From Serinus canaria (lineage: Eukaryota > Chordata > Aves > Passeriformes > Fringillidae), in the NCBI RefSeq assembly GCF_022539315.1, contig NC_066316.1, positions 98,512,179-98,576,178 on the forward strand: a stretch of DNA of 64,000 nucleotides, in the 5' to 3' direction. The notes beneath the pieces were generated by a model. The model had not been told where the DNA came from. It made no database searches and saw only the letters and a list, made by a program, of their open reading frames with translations. Positions 39,891 through 56,135 of this stretch are shown here, one piece after another. The position numbers were made by a program, and so were the translations under genes. The first letter of the stretch is position 1. Each line of letters begins with the position of its first letter.

Positions 39891-41868
39891 CTGTTGGGAT
39901 GCTTCCTGCTTCAAAACTATCACATCTCCTTCCTGTTAGTATACCCAGCTAGGGAAGAAAATACACTCATTTGGCTTCTACTGGCATCTATTAGATATAA
40001 ATATAAAATTCATCTTGATTTGATTTTCCATTTGTTTCTTACCCAGCCTGCTAACAGAGGCTCAGCTCCAGGCAGCCTTCACCCACAGTGCTCAGAAAAA
40101 CACATTTAGTGTGGGTATTGCTGGGGATGGAGCCCTGTGGTGGAGGTTAATGAGAAAAGTGATGTCTTGAGTGCAGATTGCATGATTTTCTTCCAAGATG
40201 ATTTGCATTGAAGTGTTAAACGCTACACAGAAATACCAAAAGAAAGAAAGGATTTTCATAGGGCTGTTCTTGGTGCCCCTAAAATTACCAATATCTCTTC
40301 TTTCTCCTCTGATATTGAGCACTCCCTTTCTTGGAGACAGACAGTCATATTGTTCTTCTGCATAATTTATAGTGAATGCACTTAAGACCAAATCAAACTC
40401 TTGAGTGTTCAGGATTAATGGAAGTTGCAGCTACTAAATGTCTGGGCTGGGACTGGAGGTGTCCTGCCATGCTGCTGCACAAGCCTCCTCTTGCCTTGGT
40501 ACTCACAGCTGGGAGAATCCAGTCAGTGCTGTCTCTGACAGCTCAGTGAAGGGATGGTTCCCCTTTTTTTAGGGATTTTAGAGGAACAAGTCAAAAGATC
40601 ATATGGTTTGCTGTTTTCCCGAGATAACTCTCCCATTTCTAATGATGGAAGCTGATTCAATCTCTGAGCATCATGCATGGCCAGAGAGATGGTCTGTCAC
40701 ATCATTGCTGCTCAAAAGGGCCCATTGTGTTTGGGATCCACCTCACAGGAGCACCAGTGCTCATCCCTGTGATCATTTGGTCTGGAGTTCACACCATGAA
40801 GGAACTGCCTTGGGCAAACACCCACGAGTGCCCTTGCGGGTGGTTCCTGTGGGGAGCCACCAGCCTGCTTGTGCCTTGGCATGGGCAGTCCTTGCCACGC
40901 AGGGAGGACAGCAGGACATTGCAGGACAGCTGGGTGCCCACATCCCACCATAAATGTTGCTACAATCCAACACAAGGGGCTTGCCATTGTGTTCTCAAGG
41001 CACAAGGACTGCCCTGAAAATAACCGGAACACAAAACTTGCATCATGTTCCTGGTGTGACACTTTGTCCAGGGTGTGTCATGGTGGGTCAATGGCTTTCC
41101 TGCACAGGATAGTAGTCACTGTAATTTTGGCTCCCTGATTATAAAAATTCATTTTTAAAAATCCCTGTGAGATTGGTACAGTCACATGCACCAACTTGAG
41201 TAATATCCTTAGCTATTCTAGAGCTTGGGCTGATTCTTATCAGCAGATTTGGTCTTCTGCTCCTTGAATTGCTGCATCCAGCAGAACCAGGTTCCTTCCT
41301 TATGAGTGGGATGCCGTTCTCATGTAGTTATTTCACTCTCAGTTTTTAATTCACATCTCTGTAAGGGGAAAAATCCAGGAAAGTTAAACTCTAGGTTTAC
41401 TATTAGATTTGAAACTTCAGTGTTTTTTTCATTCAACAAACAGGAAAATAAAGCTGTGAAACAATTTGATTACTATTATTTACCACTGAAGGGGAAATAA
41501 AACACTGTTTTGAGAAAAATTTTCTTTAGTGGAGTGTATTTTTGCAAGGAATTTAACTAGTGGCTTTTGTGCTATTTTGAAGTCATGATCAATTTTTTAA
41601 AAAAGCTACTTTAGAAACCTAGATTAATAAAATAAATGAGTGCATATATATTAGATGTCATATTTTTAGAACAAAAACAACCTGTGTATTAGCAGTAAAA
41701 ATTGTTAGCCATAGCTGTGAATTTGGAAGTTGAACATGTTGGTAACAAACAATCTTTCTCTTTTGAGTTTTCCCCCCCAGTATATCTTAATACTTTTAGT
41801 TAATGTTGAATTTTTGTTAGAGGTAGCTGGTTGGCATATCTCCAAAGCCACATTTTGTAGCATATTTT
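39891..41868. other. Noncoding DNA up to the ERVL-like LTR
   Basis: The sequence is unique and becomes AT-rich after 41.1 kb. Overlapping frames of 114-116 codons on both strands at 40.6-41.1 kb have no recognisable content. Confidence 0.55.
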
Positions 41869-42304
41869 TGATGCCTTAAGTTTTAGCTTTCATATTTTCC
41901 AGATTCTGTATTGCATTAGCATGTAACTCTGAACTTCATATAAAGTGTTAGCAAGTTCTCCTCACAGTTTAGTCAGACACAACAATCCTTTTCCAGCCAA
42001 GAACCAAGGACACCGTTGGAGCTTTGGGCCCAAAAAGTGTAAAAAGGAGGGAATTGAGGAGGGCAGACTGGGAGGATGGGACGGCATAACCTGAAGCTGT
42101 AATTGGACAATTAACCCCAATATATAAATGGACCAAAACTAATAAAAGTGTGAAAACTCGTGACTTGGAGTCCATCTTGGGTGTAGCCTCAGCTGGGCTC
42201 TTGTACTGTCCAGGGTGTATCCTTCAAAGGCCTTTTAAATAAATACCTACTTTATTCCTTTATTACTGTCTAGCTTCTGTTCTAGGTAGCCTCTCAAGGC
42301 ATCA
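41869..42304 (+). mobile_element. Solo LTR, ERVL-like endogenous retrovirus
   Basis: This 436-bp unit begins TGATGCCTT and ends AAGGCATCA, a perfect 9-bp terminal inverted repeat with the TG...CA ends of a retroviral LTR. It contains a TATA-like box (tatataaa, 42121) and AATAAA at 42238-42243 followed by a T-rich stretch, which orients it on the + strand. It is flanked by tttt on both sides, which may be part of a short target duplication but is low complexity. No internal viral genes lie next to it, so it is a solo LTR left by recombination. The ends and internal text resemble passerine ERVL-type LTRs as I recall them; the family name is not asserted. Confidence 0.85.
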
Positions 42305-43619
42305 TTTTCACTAAGGATACACCTGCTAAAGAAAGCTTTTTTAGTTAAATAAAAAGGTTTCTTTTCACTCTTTCAAAGCAATCCCAACTCTCTTCCCTGT
42401 CTTTTTCAAAGTAGCTACCCTAAAATCCCCTTGATTCCGAGCTCCATACCTCAGCACAGTACCTGCAGCTGGGGAAGGAAAGGATGTCAGATCTTTTCCT
42501 TGTTTTATTTATTTAGGCATCATTAGCAGTGAGGATGGTCTTGCAGACCATGCCTGAGGGCTGGGTATCATCTGTCATTGCCTAGTTAGCCAGTGTCCTT
42601 GTCCCCAAACTCTTCATCTTCTCCACAGGAGTGGCTCTGATGCTGTGGAATTTGCTCAGGTGCCATTGGCTGGCTCTTTTTACTGCCAGAGTTTGACTAA
42701 TTCTTCTGAAATTTAATCTGGATTCCATTCTCTCAGGGCTGTGATTATTCTGTAGAGAATTTTTCTGTGATTTATCTTCATCAATTAAATAAATGCATCA
42801 TAGGAAACATCTAAAATCTAATGACAAAACAGCCCAACTGTGCTACTTCTGTGGTTTAAATTATATTAACAACACAGTGCCTTGTGCTATTTTTTGTCAC
42901 TTTTCTTCTCTTTTTCTAAAAATTTTCTCTCTGATTTCCCAGTTCCCATCAGGAACCTTCTCCTATCCTGCAGGCCAGCACTCAATGAGTTTTATTAAAA
43001 ATTATGTATTACAATACTATATTCAGTGAACATGACGTGGGTTTTTCCTCATACAACCCAACCTTCTCAGAAAAAGACCTTGTGCACTAAGACATTGTGC
43101 AGACATGTTTTCCTTGATCTGCAATATTGTGTAAACAAACCGTAATTTTTTAAGCCTTGCCAACTTTGCACAGCGTCTGAAAAAATAGGACTGGCTGCTT
43201 CTCCCTCGGTTTTGTTTAAAAAGAAAGGACAAAGGGAGGAGATGAGGAAAATCCACTCATGATTTTCTTTTCCTGTCTGCAATCACAGGCTGCATTTCTG
43301 CCCAAACTGCTCCCACCCAAATTAACCCAATTTCCTAATTTACTCAAAATATTTCTGTGCTTTTCTTACTGCATTGGGAATATTTGCCCTTTACACTAAT
43401 AAGCTCTCCTCCCTGAGATGGAGCACATCATGCAGAGCTCCCCAAAGAACTGCCACATTTCTGGTCCCAGTATGGGTCTCATTTATTACTCACTAGCAAC
43501 AACTCATGGATGTTTGGGGGTAGTTTGTGATTCTTTGGCTTCTCTTCAGTAGCTTGTAACCATACCATCCATGGCAAACTCTCCTCTGCTGGTGGGGGTC
43601 AGTGTTGGTGGGCACAGTG
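42305..43619. other. Noncoding DNA after the ERVL-like LTR
   Basis: This is unique AT-rich sequence. No feature was recognised. Confidence 0.55.
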
Positions 43620-43745
43620 GGCACAATGGGTGCCGCAACTGTCAGCATCCCGCTGCTCTTGGCTGTGAGTCCGGCACCTGGAAGATCCGGCCACGGGGAT
43701 CCGCAAACACCTCTTCACCACACGCTTGTGATACGAATGTGAAAT
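43620..43745. promoter_or_regulatory. Short CpG cluster with possible splice donor
   Basis: Eight CpGs lie in about 120 bp (tgccgc, tcccgct, gtccggc, atccggcc, cacgggg, atccgc, cacgct, tacgaa). A consensus-like donor, GCT|GTGAGT, occurs near 43664. This could mark an alternative untranslated first exon of HPCAL1, but nothing else supports it. Confidence 0.2.
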
Positions 43746-44579
43746 GGTCCTCAGGTTAATGTACTGATGCTCCATGTCAGTGACTAACTGATTTTTCCCT
43801 GTAAATCAGGAATATAATCCTGAATAAAGTGACTTCAATAGATGGGAGCAACCCAGACACCTGTAAGCAAATTTATTCTGTTTCAGCCTTTGCAGCTGAC
43901 TCCGTGAAATGACCGTGCCAGCCTTTGTCTCACATAGCCGTTTGCAAGTTTGGAGTATTTGCAATTATATCATTCTTTGGCAAGGTCAGGGGTAGGTGGT
44001 TATTTATAGTGGGTTTTTATCCCAGACATGGAATCAGGTTTTCAAGACCATATAGTTCCTGGATATGTGTTTGTGGATAAACTTACACAGTGAGGTGGCT
44101 CAAGGTCTCTTTACCAATTCACTCTACCTTTCAAAGGATATTCAATGAGCATATGTGAATTGTTACTGAGTTTTCTGAAACTGAAATGTGGGTGGTACAT
44201 TGAGTGGTCCTTCCCCTTCACCTGCTGTTTTTAATAAACTTCTGAAAAGGATTGAACTCGAAAGCAAGTTGCGAATAAGCAATGTCTCTTATATAAATAA
44301 AAGCAGAATTACTCACTGAAAGTGAAAAATTTAAAAAGACCATTTATTTATTTAGAGTGGTATTTTCTTCACTTGTCAGGTTTTGTTTTTCTTTCTGTTT
44401 CCCCAAAGAAAGCAGCTTCAGACCCTGTTGACAGGAGCCTTTTGCATCTCAGACCCTGCAGGGTTTGAATTTTTTGTGGCATTATTGATTAAGGCATTTC
44501 TTTTATCTCTCTGCTTCTATTAATAGCTTTTCAAGAGCCGAAGATACTCTTTTTTGCAATTCAGACTTTATCAAAAGGT

Positions 44580-44775
44580 GTTACTTTTGGGCCCGTGTCT
44601 GCAGCCTGGGAAAATGCGACAGGTGCTGTAGTGGCTGGTATGTGGGTGTCAGCTTTTGCCGCAGGGCAGGAAAGAAGTTCACATGAGTTTACCAGGCAGG
44701 ACCAGATATCTATAGCAACGTATTTGTATATCCTGTGCCTTGTCTGTTGCGACGCTCGTTGCTTAGGATACTGAC
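44580..44775. promoter_or_regulatory. Candidate regulatory islet with X-box-like motif
   Basis: The stretch keeps several CpGs (gcccgtg, atgcgaca, ttgccgc, gcaacg, ttgcgacgctcg) in a CpG-poor neighbourhood. It holds a perfect 7-bp inverted pair, AGCAACG (44714-44720) and CGTTGCT (44757-44763). The second arm runs into gttgcttaggatac (44758-44771), which resembles an RFX X-box. The regulatory role is an inference. Confidence 0.3.
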
Positions 44776-45176
44776 ATTAAAACATGTAACAAAATCTGCT
44801 CTTCACTCTGGAGTTCATTATCTGCCCCAGCCCATGTAACTGCGCATTTCCCCCCATCCCCAGCTCAGATCAGAACCCCTGACCAGCCCTCGGCAAGGCA
44901 CGGTCCAGATGATGTTGTTATAATCCTATTTTGCAGCCTGTTGCTGCACGATCATTTTTTACCTAAACATTTGTCACTAGCTGGGGTGTGTGGGAGCCCA
45001 TATCCCTCTTACAGCTTGGCCAGAGGGAGCTGGAGGCTTCCTGAACACATCTGTGTGTGGCTGAGCTGGTGTGAGCTGGTGCTACCCGTGCAGGAAATGT
45101 CCCCTCAAGGGCGTCTCCTGAACTGTGCCAACACAGATCTTCAGTGGCTCAGCCTTGCCTTTGGACTGCCTGTGGG

Positions 45177-45310
45177 GAGTTTTTTGTGGTGTTTTGTTTG
45201 GTTGGTTTGTTTTGTTGTTTGTTTGTGGGGCTTTTGTTTGGGGTTTTGTTTACTTATTTGTTTGGGGGGTTTTGTTGTTGTTTTTTGTTTTGTTTTGTTT
45301 TGCTTTTAAT
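45177..45310. repeat. G/T-rich simple sequence
   Basis: This is a 130-bp tract of tttg, ttgg and gttttt units (for example 'gttttgtttggttggtttgt'). It resembles the tract at 1186-1285 and likewise opens several frames by composition alone. Confidence 0.85.
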
Positions 45311-46097
45311 ACAAAGATCAAACTTTTAAAGATAGATCCTCAGTGACAGATCTGATGCTTTAAGTATTTTTATAAAAAAATATTCCGCTCCTGTTGAAAT
45401 GGTTCTTATATTTCAGACCAACCCAGAGCAATGTTTGCTGCCTGGCTTATGCTGTTCATTTTCTTTGGGCTCCTGCAGTCATGGAGTCACTGTGCTACAG
45501 CTTCATGACTGTAATAGGTTTGACACACTTATTCTGCTTTATAAGTGAGCACTGCAAGAAAAATGGTGCTACACTTCCCCCCTGCAAAGCAGATAGCTCA
45601 GATAATATGAAGAGTATTTGTTCTTTTCTCTGTGCACTGCCTTTCTCAGCTGGAAAGCACCTCTGTCCTATAGACAGGCATTTCATCAATTTTCCTCTTT
45701 TTATTAGCACTAAATTAGTATCCAAGGGGGTTTGCACAAGGAAATACATCTCAAAGGAGTTATTCCTCCTTTTGCAGCTGTAACTGATTCGCTGAGAGGA
45801 TCCCATCATGAGCTCATTTCAAGGCGGTTTTGCTTTCACAAGCTTTGCAGTAAAAAGCTGGTTTGGTCTCTGGCTTTCTGGGTTACATGGTCAAAGCACA
45901 CTTCTACCAGCTGTGACTGGAGGTTGACAGAGAGCTCTTGTGAAAGTGGGATGCACTGAGCTTTGTTAAAGTATTTCAAGTACTTTAGTGTGTGGAAGCT
46001 GTCAGCCAGTCCATCTGTTGGTAAAAACACAGAATTGCTACTTTAGCTGTTTCAGACTTTGCTGCAGTTACTCACCCAGTGCTGCACAGCCCAATCT

Positions 46098-46616
46098 TGT
46101 GGTTTAACCCAGCCATCAGTGGGACGAGGATGAGAACCAGGGGGTGAAAGGTAAATCTGTGGGTTGAGATAAGAACAGTGTAATAACTGAAATAAAAGAA
46201 AATATTATTATAATAATGATGATAACAATTGTAGTGAAAAGGGAGATAATAGAGAGGTAACATCCAAGAGAAACAAGGGCTGCACAGTACAATTGCTCAT
46301 CGCCTGCTGACCAGTGTCCAATGCATCCCTGAGTGGTGATCAGCCACTGACAATCCCCCCCAACTTATATTCTGACCATGACAGGATGGAGTATCCCTTT
46401 GTTGAGTTCAGGTCATCTGTCCTGGCTGTGCTCCCTCCAAATTTCTTGTGCACCTTCTCACTGGTGGAAACTGCAAAAGTCTTTGACTTGGGTGAGCTCA
46501 GCAACAACTAAAACTTCAGTGTGCTATCAGCATTATTTTCATTCTCAAATCCAAAACACAGCCCTGTGCCAGCCACCAGGAAGAAAATGAACACTGCCCC
46601 AGCTGAAACCAGGACA
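46098..46616 (-). mobile_element. Solo LTR of a second endogenous retrovirus family
   Basis: This 519-bp unit reads tgtggtttaacccagcc at the left and ccagctgaaaccaggaca at the right. It carries the internal landmarks 'gtgggttgagataagaacag', 'gtatccctttgttgagttca' and 'tcctggctgtgctccctcc' of a common avian LTR type. In sense (minus-strand) orientation an atataag box lies near 46364-46370, and the polyadenylation signal, near 46180, looks degraded. The middle carries an AT-rich 'attattataataatgatgat' stretch. No flanking viral genes are present and no clear target duplication was found. Confidence 0.82.
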
Positions 46617-49600
46617 CCAGTGTGTGTCTCCTCCTCATAAAAAGACCTTTTTGCTCATTGCTAGGCTTTTGCTATGAGATTTTTGCTGTTTTTTGTAAGC
46701 CTAGAAGGACAGAGTTCACATTCAGGTGGGAGTTCTCTGGCAGATTGGTTTTGAGCCTGGCTAGAATTAATTAGAATTAGAACAGACGCCACATAATTTT
46801 AACAAAAGTTTTGGTGTGAAACTGGAACAAAAGTGCATCTGCATTTCCCCCTGTTTAAGCCTTACATGGCCCAGGGTCTCTTTCACAAGCAGTGATTGAC
46901 TTGCTAAGGCCTCAGCTCTGCATTTAGATAACCAAGACGCTCCTTGTTTGATCACCTCAAGGGCATTCCTTCGATTGTTTTTCTTACTGCTGTGATAGTG
47001 CCAGATGCTCTGAGAGCTTTTGCTCATCAAGGTAAGCAGGGACAGACCTTGCTGCAGTGTATGTGGCATCGCTTCCCTGGATTTCACCCTGGTGTGATGG
47101 GAATTGAGGGAAAGGCAAGCTGTGCTGCAGTTAGGTCTCTGCTAACTGCCCAGGGCAATGTTGGATGCAAGGATGTCTCTTCTGCTTTGCTTTCTACACC
47201 CACTGCAACAAGTGATTTGTCTGGTAAAGGCTCATTAAAAAAAAAAAGCAACAGAACATGGCCCTAATCACAGGACTGACCAGAGCATCCCAGCTCAGCT
47301 CCCTGTGATTTCCATTAGCAGCCATCCTCTGAGTGGTCTTGTGGCTAAATCAGCTGCTGAGCCTCTGGAAAGTGATTTGATGAAAGCATTTTATAGCAAT
47401 CGAATGAAATGTCAGTTGGATGCCAGCAGCAGGGGTTGCTGTCATGATTAATGAGATATTTAGGCATTTCATTTTGAAGGAGCTACCTGCAACACAATTT
47501 ACATCAAAGCTGGTTTTTTTAGATGGGCTTTAATAAATTAATGTTAATGTTGGTTATTTAATTATTCACATGAATTTGGTTACAACTGCAGGATTGCATT
47601 TGGGCAGAACACGTTATGAAGCCTTTCAGAAAGTTCATATGCAAAAAAAGGTTGTGTTCAGAGCATTGCACATTTTCTGATATAAAGCGATGTGAAAGAG
47701 GAGGAAGGGTTGAAAGGGCCTGTAATCCTTTGAATTAAAAGATTGCTTGAATATAAAGCTTTTGAAGCTGATATTTAATGAGCATCTCTTCAAGTAACAG
47801 GACATATCTACCACTAGGAGAAGTAGTGTAATCTAGTTCTAGATTCATTTATTTATTCTATTAATCTAGAATTATTACCTTACCTCTCTGTTGTCTAGGG
47901 GTGTCTATTTTTTAAGGGAACAGGAATGATAAAGGTATTACAGGAATAGGGAGAAATTATATTAAACCTTTTCAAACCTCTTTTAACTACCAGTTGAAAT
48001 TTTTGCACTCCTCAGCCCCGTGAGTCAATAAAGCTGAGGAAATTTCTGCTTAAAGCCCAGCTCCTGTGTTAAGTGGGCTCTGCTGTTCCTCCTGCCCCTC
48101 TCCCAGGGAATTCTGAGGCAGTGGTTGGTGAGGCAGTTGCTTTTCAGCCCAGACACTAGATTTTACAAAGCACCTGGGAATCATGAAGTTAAGGGGCTTA
48201 CTGAAGGCTGGAAACTGCAGGCATCTCCTCACCCAAGGAGTGCAACATACTATTACAATTATTATACTATTACAATTTCTGCTCTTCAAAAAAATGGATC
48301 ACATCTGATCTATTATTTGCTCCAAGATGCTCTTTTCTGCAATTTGACTTCAGCAGACTAGAATATTGCGTTTTCTGCCCTTGGCATTGCAAGGATGACT
48401 CTCTGGAGCAGAGAAGATTCGAAGATGGAAAGGCAGTGGCAGTAGCTGAGAGTTAGTGGTTTAACTGGAGGGCAGCCTGATGCTCTCCTAGGGGTGATGC
48501 TGGCAGGGACCAGGAGCTGTAGCATCCCTTCACGCTGGGAGTGAGCAGAGGTGTGTCAGGTATGTGGAGAAAACTCTGCAATACAATGGACAAAAATGAA
48601 GCTTGGAGTTGAAGTATTGGCAGCTTTTCTGGAAAACAGAAGTGCTAATGATAACACAGTTGTCCGTTAAGCCCAATGCACGGAACTAACGAGCAGCTGT
48701 TTGTCTCTGAGCATTAAGCCACAGAGCAGGATGTGGATTTTTTACATTGCTGAGGCAGTGCACAGACTAAATGGAATACAAATAAAACAAGCTTACATTC
48801 TGCTGTAGAGCTGCTTATTTTTTGCTGACCTTTAGCATTTTAAATTTTTTTGGGTTCTTATGCACGCTTGGAATTTTTTCTCTCTGGGAAGTGCTTAGCC
48901 CCTGTTTTTCCTGGTTTTTGCATGCTTTGCAGCTCAGCTCTTGCAGTTTCCAGGTAGTCTGCAGTGTTGGCCTATTACTAACCTGTCTTCTGCATTGAAG
49001 ACATCTCTGAGCAAACCCAACAGACACAACAGTCTGTGCAGAGAAACATCATTTATGCAAACCAGTCACAGGGGTTTGTGCACACTTGTGAATAAACTTC
49101 TTGAATATGAGGAAGGACATGCAGCTCAACCTCAGCTCAGTTTGATATTGCTAGGTAGCCATGAAAGACTGCAAGGGATAAAAGTAAGAAATTATCAAGG
49201 TTTTGGTTTTTTCCTGTTGTTGCTTAAGTGCAGATTGACCATCTTTCATTTTGCTGAAGGAGCTCTCCTATTGCTGGGCAGTCTCCCCTTGTGTGGCACA
49301 ACATGGGCATTGTCAAGAGAGAGGACAGACCCAGCCCTCTCCTGGTATCCTGATGAAATCCTGGATATATAAATATGCTTTGGTCCTGGTGAGGGAACAT
49401 TGAACCTACTGAATAAGCTTCTCTAAAAGTATAAACACATGTAATCCTGAAAAGAGTTGCTTTGCCAAACATTTCTCTTTAAAAAGTCTTATTCTCTGAT
49501 TCTCTGGGAAGGCTGGAAAGGATGAAATCCCTCGTGCTGCTGTTGCAGTGATCCATCTGCTCATGCTGCCTCCACTACTGAAAAAAAGAGGGAGAAATCT

Positions 49601-50300
49601 TTTGGGGTGGTGCTGTTGAGTGTGGGCTGTGCTGAGCTTACCTTTGCTGCACCCTCCTGTGACCCTCAGATGTCACAAGGAGCACCAACCAAGCCCCACC
49701 ATACAGGACCAAGCTCCCACTGTGGGAGCTTGCTGTGGGGCAAGAGATGCAGAGAAGGAGGAGAAGCTGTATAAGCCAAAAGGTTTCAAAGAGCATCTGG
49801 ACAGTGCAAATATGACAGGCACAGAGCCACCTGTCCTTCTTGCTTCTTGTTCAGCTGCATTTACTTTCACTTTTGAATAGATGGATTTTTCTTTTCATCA
49901 CTGCTGCTGTCCCTGCCCGCTCCTGTTCAGTCATCGCAGCAGATGAGCCTGTGTAGGAATCCAGAGCTGGGCATCACAAGCCATGTGATGGAGGAGTGGG
50001 ATTGCAGCACAAAACTAAAATACTGAGCTCAATTATTTACCATATAATAAGGATTAATAGTAAGAATTAATATTTCCCAAATACTTCCTCCTGAACTACA
50101 TTCCCCTCCACAGCATATTAGTCACTGAGAGAGCCTAGAGGAGAGGAAAGGAAGCCAAATTAAATGAGGTCTTTCCTGGTGATTTATAGCATCCTTTTTC
50201 TCCTCTTTCCCCCTTGCCCCAGGGGGACCCTCTGCTCCTAGCAGGGTCCTACCTCTCCCCAGCCCCTCTGTGCCTAGTGTGGCTGGAGCTCAGGCAGATT
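46617..50300. other. Noncoding DNA immediately upstream of HPCAL1 coding exons
   Basis: This is unique sequence. An AT-rich, TAAT-rich block at about 47430-47790 has the look of a conserved noncoding element, but this cannot be shown without alignment. No untranslated HPCAL1 exon could be identified. Confidence 0.5.
48248..48277. repeat. Two-copy short direct repeat, 17-bp period
   Basis: The 13-mer tactattacaatt occurs at 48248 and 48265, separated by 4 bp. It is a minor tandem duplication. Confidence 0.7.
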
Positions 50301-50341
50301 TTCTCTTGCTTTGCAGCTGCTGAACCCAGACCCAGAAGAGG
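50301..50341 (+). other. HPCAL1: HPCAL1 3' splice acceptor and 25-nt 5'UTR segment
   Basis: A pyrimidine-rich run, ttctcttgctttgcag, ends at 50316 and is followed by 25 nt of untranslated sequence before the ATG. The arrangement implies an upstream noncoding exon spliced to this site. That exon could not be located with confidence in the 50 kb upstream. Confidence 0.8.
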
Positions 50342-55031
<4,690 letters not shown>

Positions 55032-55458
55032 TGAAAGCGGACAGTGTGCTCAGAGAACCTCGGCTTGTGTCCTTCAAGCTTTGCTCGCAAACGGATGCCT
55101 TCTCAACCATCCCTCCACACTTCGCGGATAAGACCCCGTTGCCAGATTGTGTCTGTGTGTGTGTGTGTCCGAGCGAACCAGCCCTCGCTCCCCACTAACA
55201 CCAGTGCAGTTCTCCTGCGGCAGCTCCGGTTCTGCTTCCCTGTAATGTTACCATTCACTCTGCACATTTGAAACATTAATCGAAAGGTTTGTTTACATGC
55301 AGCTACGAGAGAGTTCAGTGGCTGGTGAGATACCACTTCACTTAGTCTGTGAGAAAGGTGATGTTCCCATAGTTCCCAAGAAGATGCTAGGTAGGACTTT
55401 TACCCAAAATAGCAGATGGTAGATAATTTATTTTGCTTCAGAAATTACTATGTTGGGA

Positions 55459-55637
55459 AAAAAAAAGAAAAAAAAAGTGGACTGAATGGAGTAGAAAGTT
55501 GAAAAAAAAAAAAGAAAAAAGAAAAAAAAAAGCAGCTTTCCTGGGCATGGTTCCAATTTTCTTTTTGAGGAAAATTGCTTGCACTTATCTAATGGTCTTT
55601 ACTTTCTTTTAATATATATATAAATTATATATATATG
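55459..55637. repeat. HPCAL1: A-rich tracts and AT palindrome in HPCAL1 3'UTR
   Basis: Runs of A broken by single G residues occupy about 55459-55480 and 55503-55533. An alternating AT run with a central taaatt break lies at 55613-55637. Both are inside the 3'UTR and may be unstable in length. Confidence 0.8.
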
Positions 55638-56111
55638 GTGAAGTAAAATTTTAAATATTTAGGTCATCTATTTAAGGCATAAAATAGAATTCAAGCTTTG
55701 TTTCTTCTAGTCGTCTGTGATTTATTCAAATCTTGGAGATTGTTTTTTTGTGATATTTATGCATTAGCAAATTGCTGTTCCAAAAGAAATGCATGACTAG
55801 CAGTTTGTGGATATTTCACTCTGTTTAATTCCTGAATGCAAATATTTGTTCATTTTTACTGTCAGTCATTCTGGTATTACTGTATTAACAAAAGACCTGG
55901 AAGGAGTTCATCCTCATTTTGTATTTCTCAGTGGAGTCCTACTTTCTGGTGGTTGCTGCGTTAAATGGCTTTTGAGTGCCCCAAGGTGACGTGACTGGCA
56001 CTGCTGTTCTCAACTTGGCTACACCTCCTCCCTTTTGCTGTCAATATGTTAATAGTCTTGTGCATTCCAGTGTTATTTAATATCTGCCTAATGCCAAGAA
56101 ATATTAATTGA

Positions 56112-56117
56112 AATAAA
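56112..56117 (+). terminator. HPCAL1: Polyadenylation signal AATAAA for HPCAL1
   Basis: This is a canonical AATAAA in the sense strand about 1.08 kb after the stop. It is followed by a T-rich, G/T-containing stretch (ttttcttgtcactgcctgtc) that fits a downstream element. It is the first convincing hexamer after the stop. Further AATAAA motifs near 56460 and 56584 could serve as alternative distal signals. Confidence 0.75.
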
Positions 56118-56135
56118 AGACTACTTTTCTTGTCA

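Larger units (their letters stand above)
55032..56135 (+). other. HPCAL1: HPCAL1 3'UTR (approximate end)
   Basis: This is untranslated sequence from the stop codon to a likely cleavage site about 20 nt after the AATAAA at 56112. The first 230 nt are unusually CpG-rich for the window. A short GT repeat lies near 55154-55168, two A-rich tracts at about 55459-55534, and an AT-rich palindromic run at 55613-55637. A length of about 1.1 kb is plausible for this gene. The exact end is inferred. Confidence 0.75.

Noticed and set aside
45125..45346. Hydrophobic Phe/Val/Leu/Gly-rich frames that look like membrane proteins
   Set aside because: They are produced by the G/T-rich simple sequence (ttt/gtt/ttg codons). 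The same effect occurs at 1103-1297.
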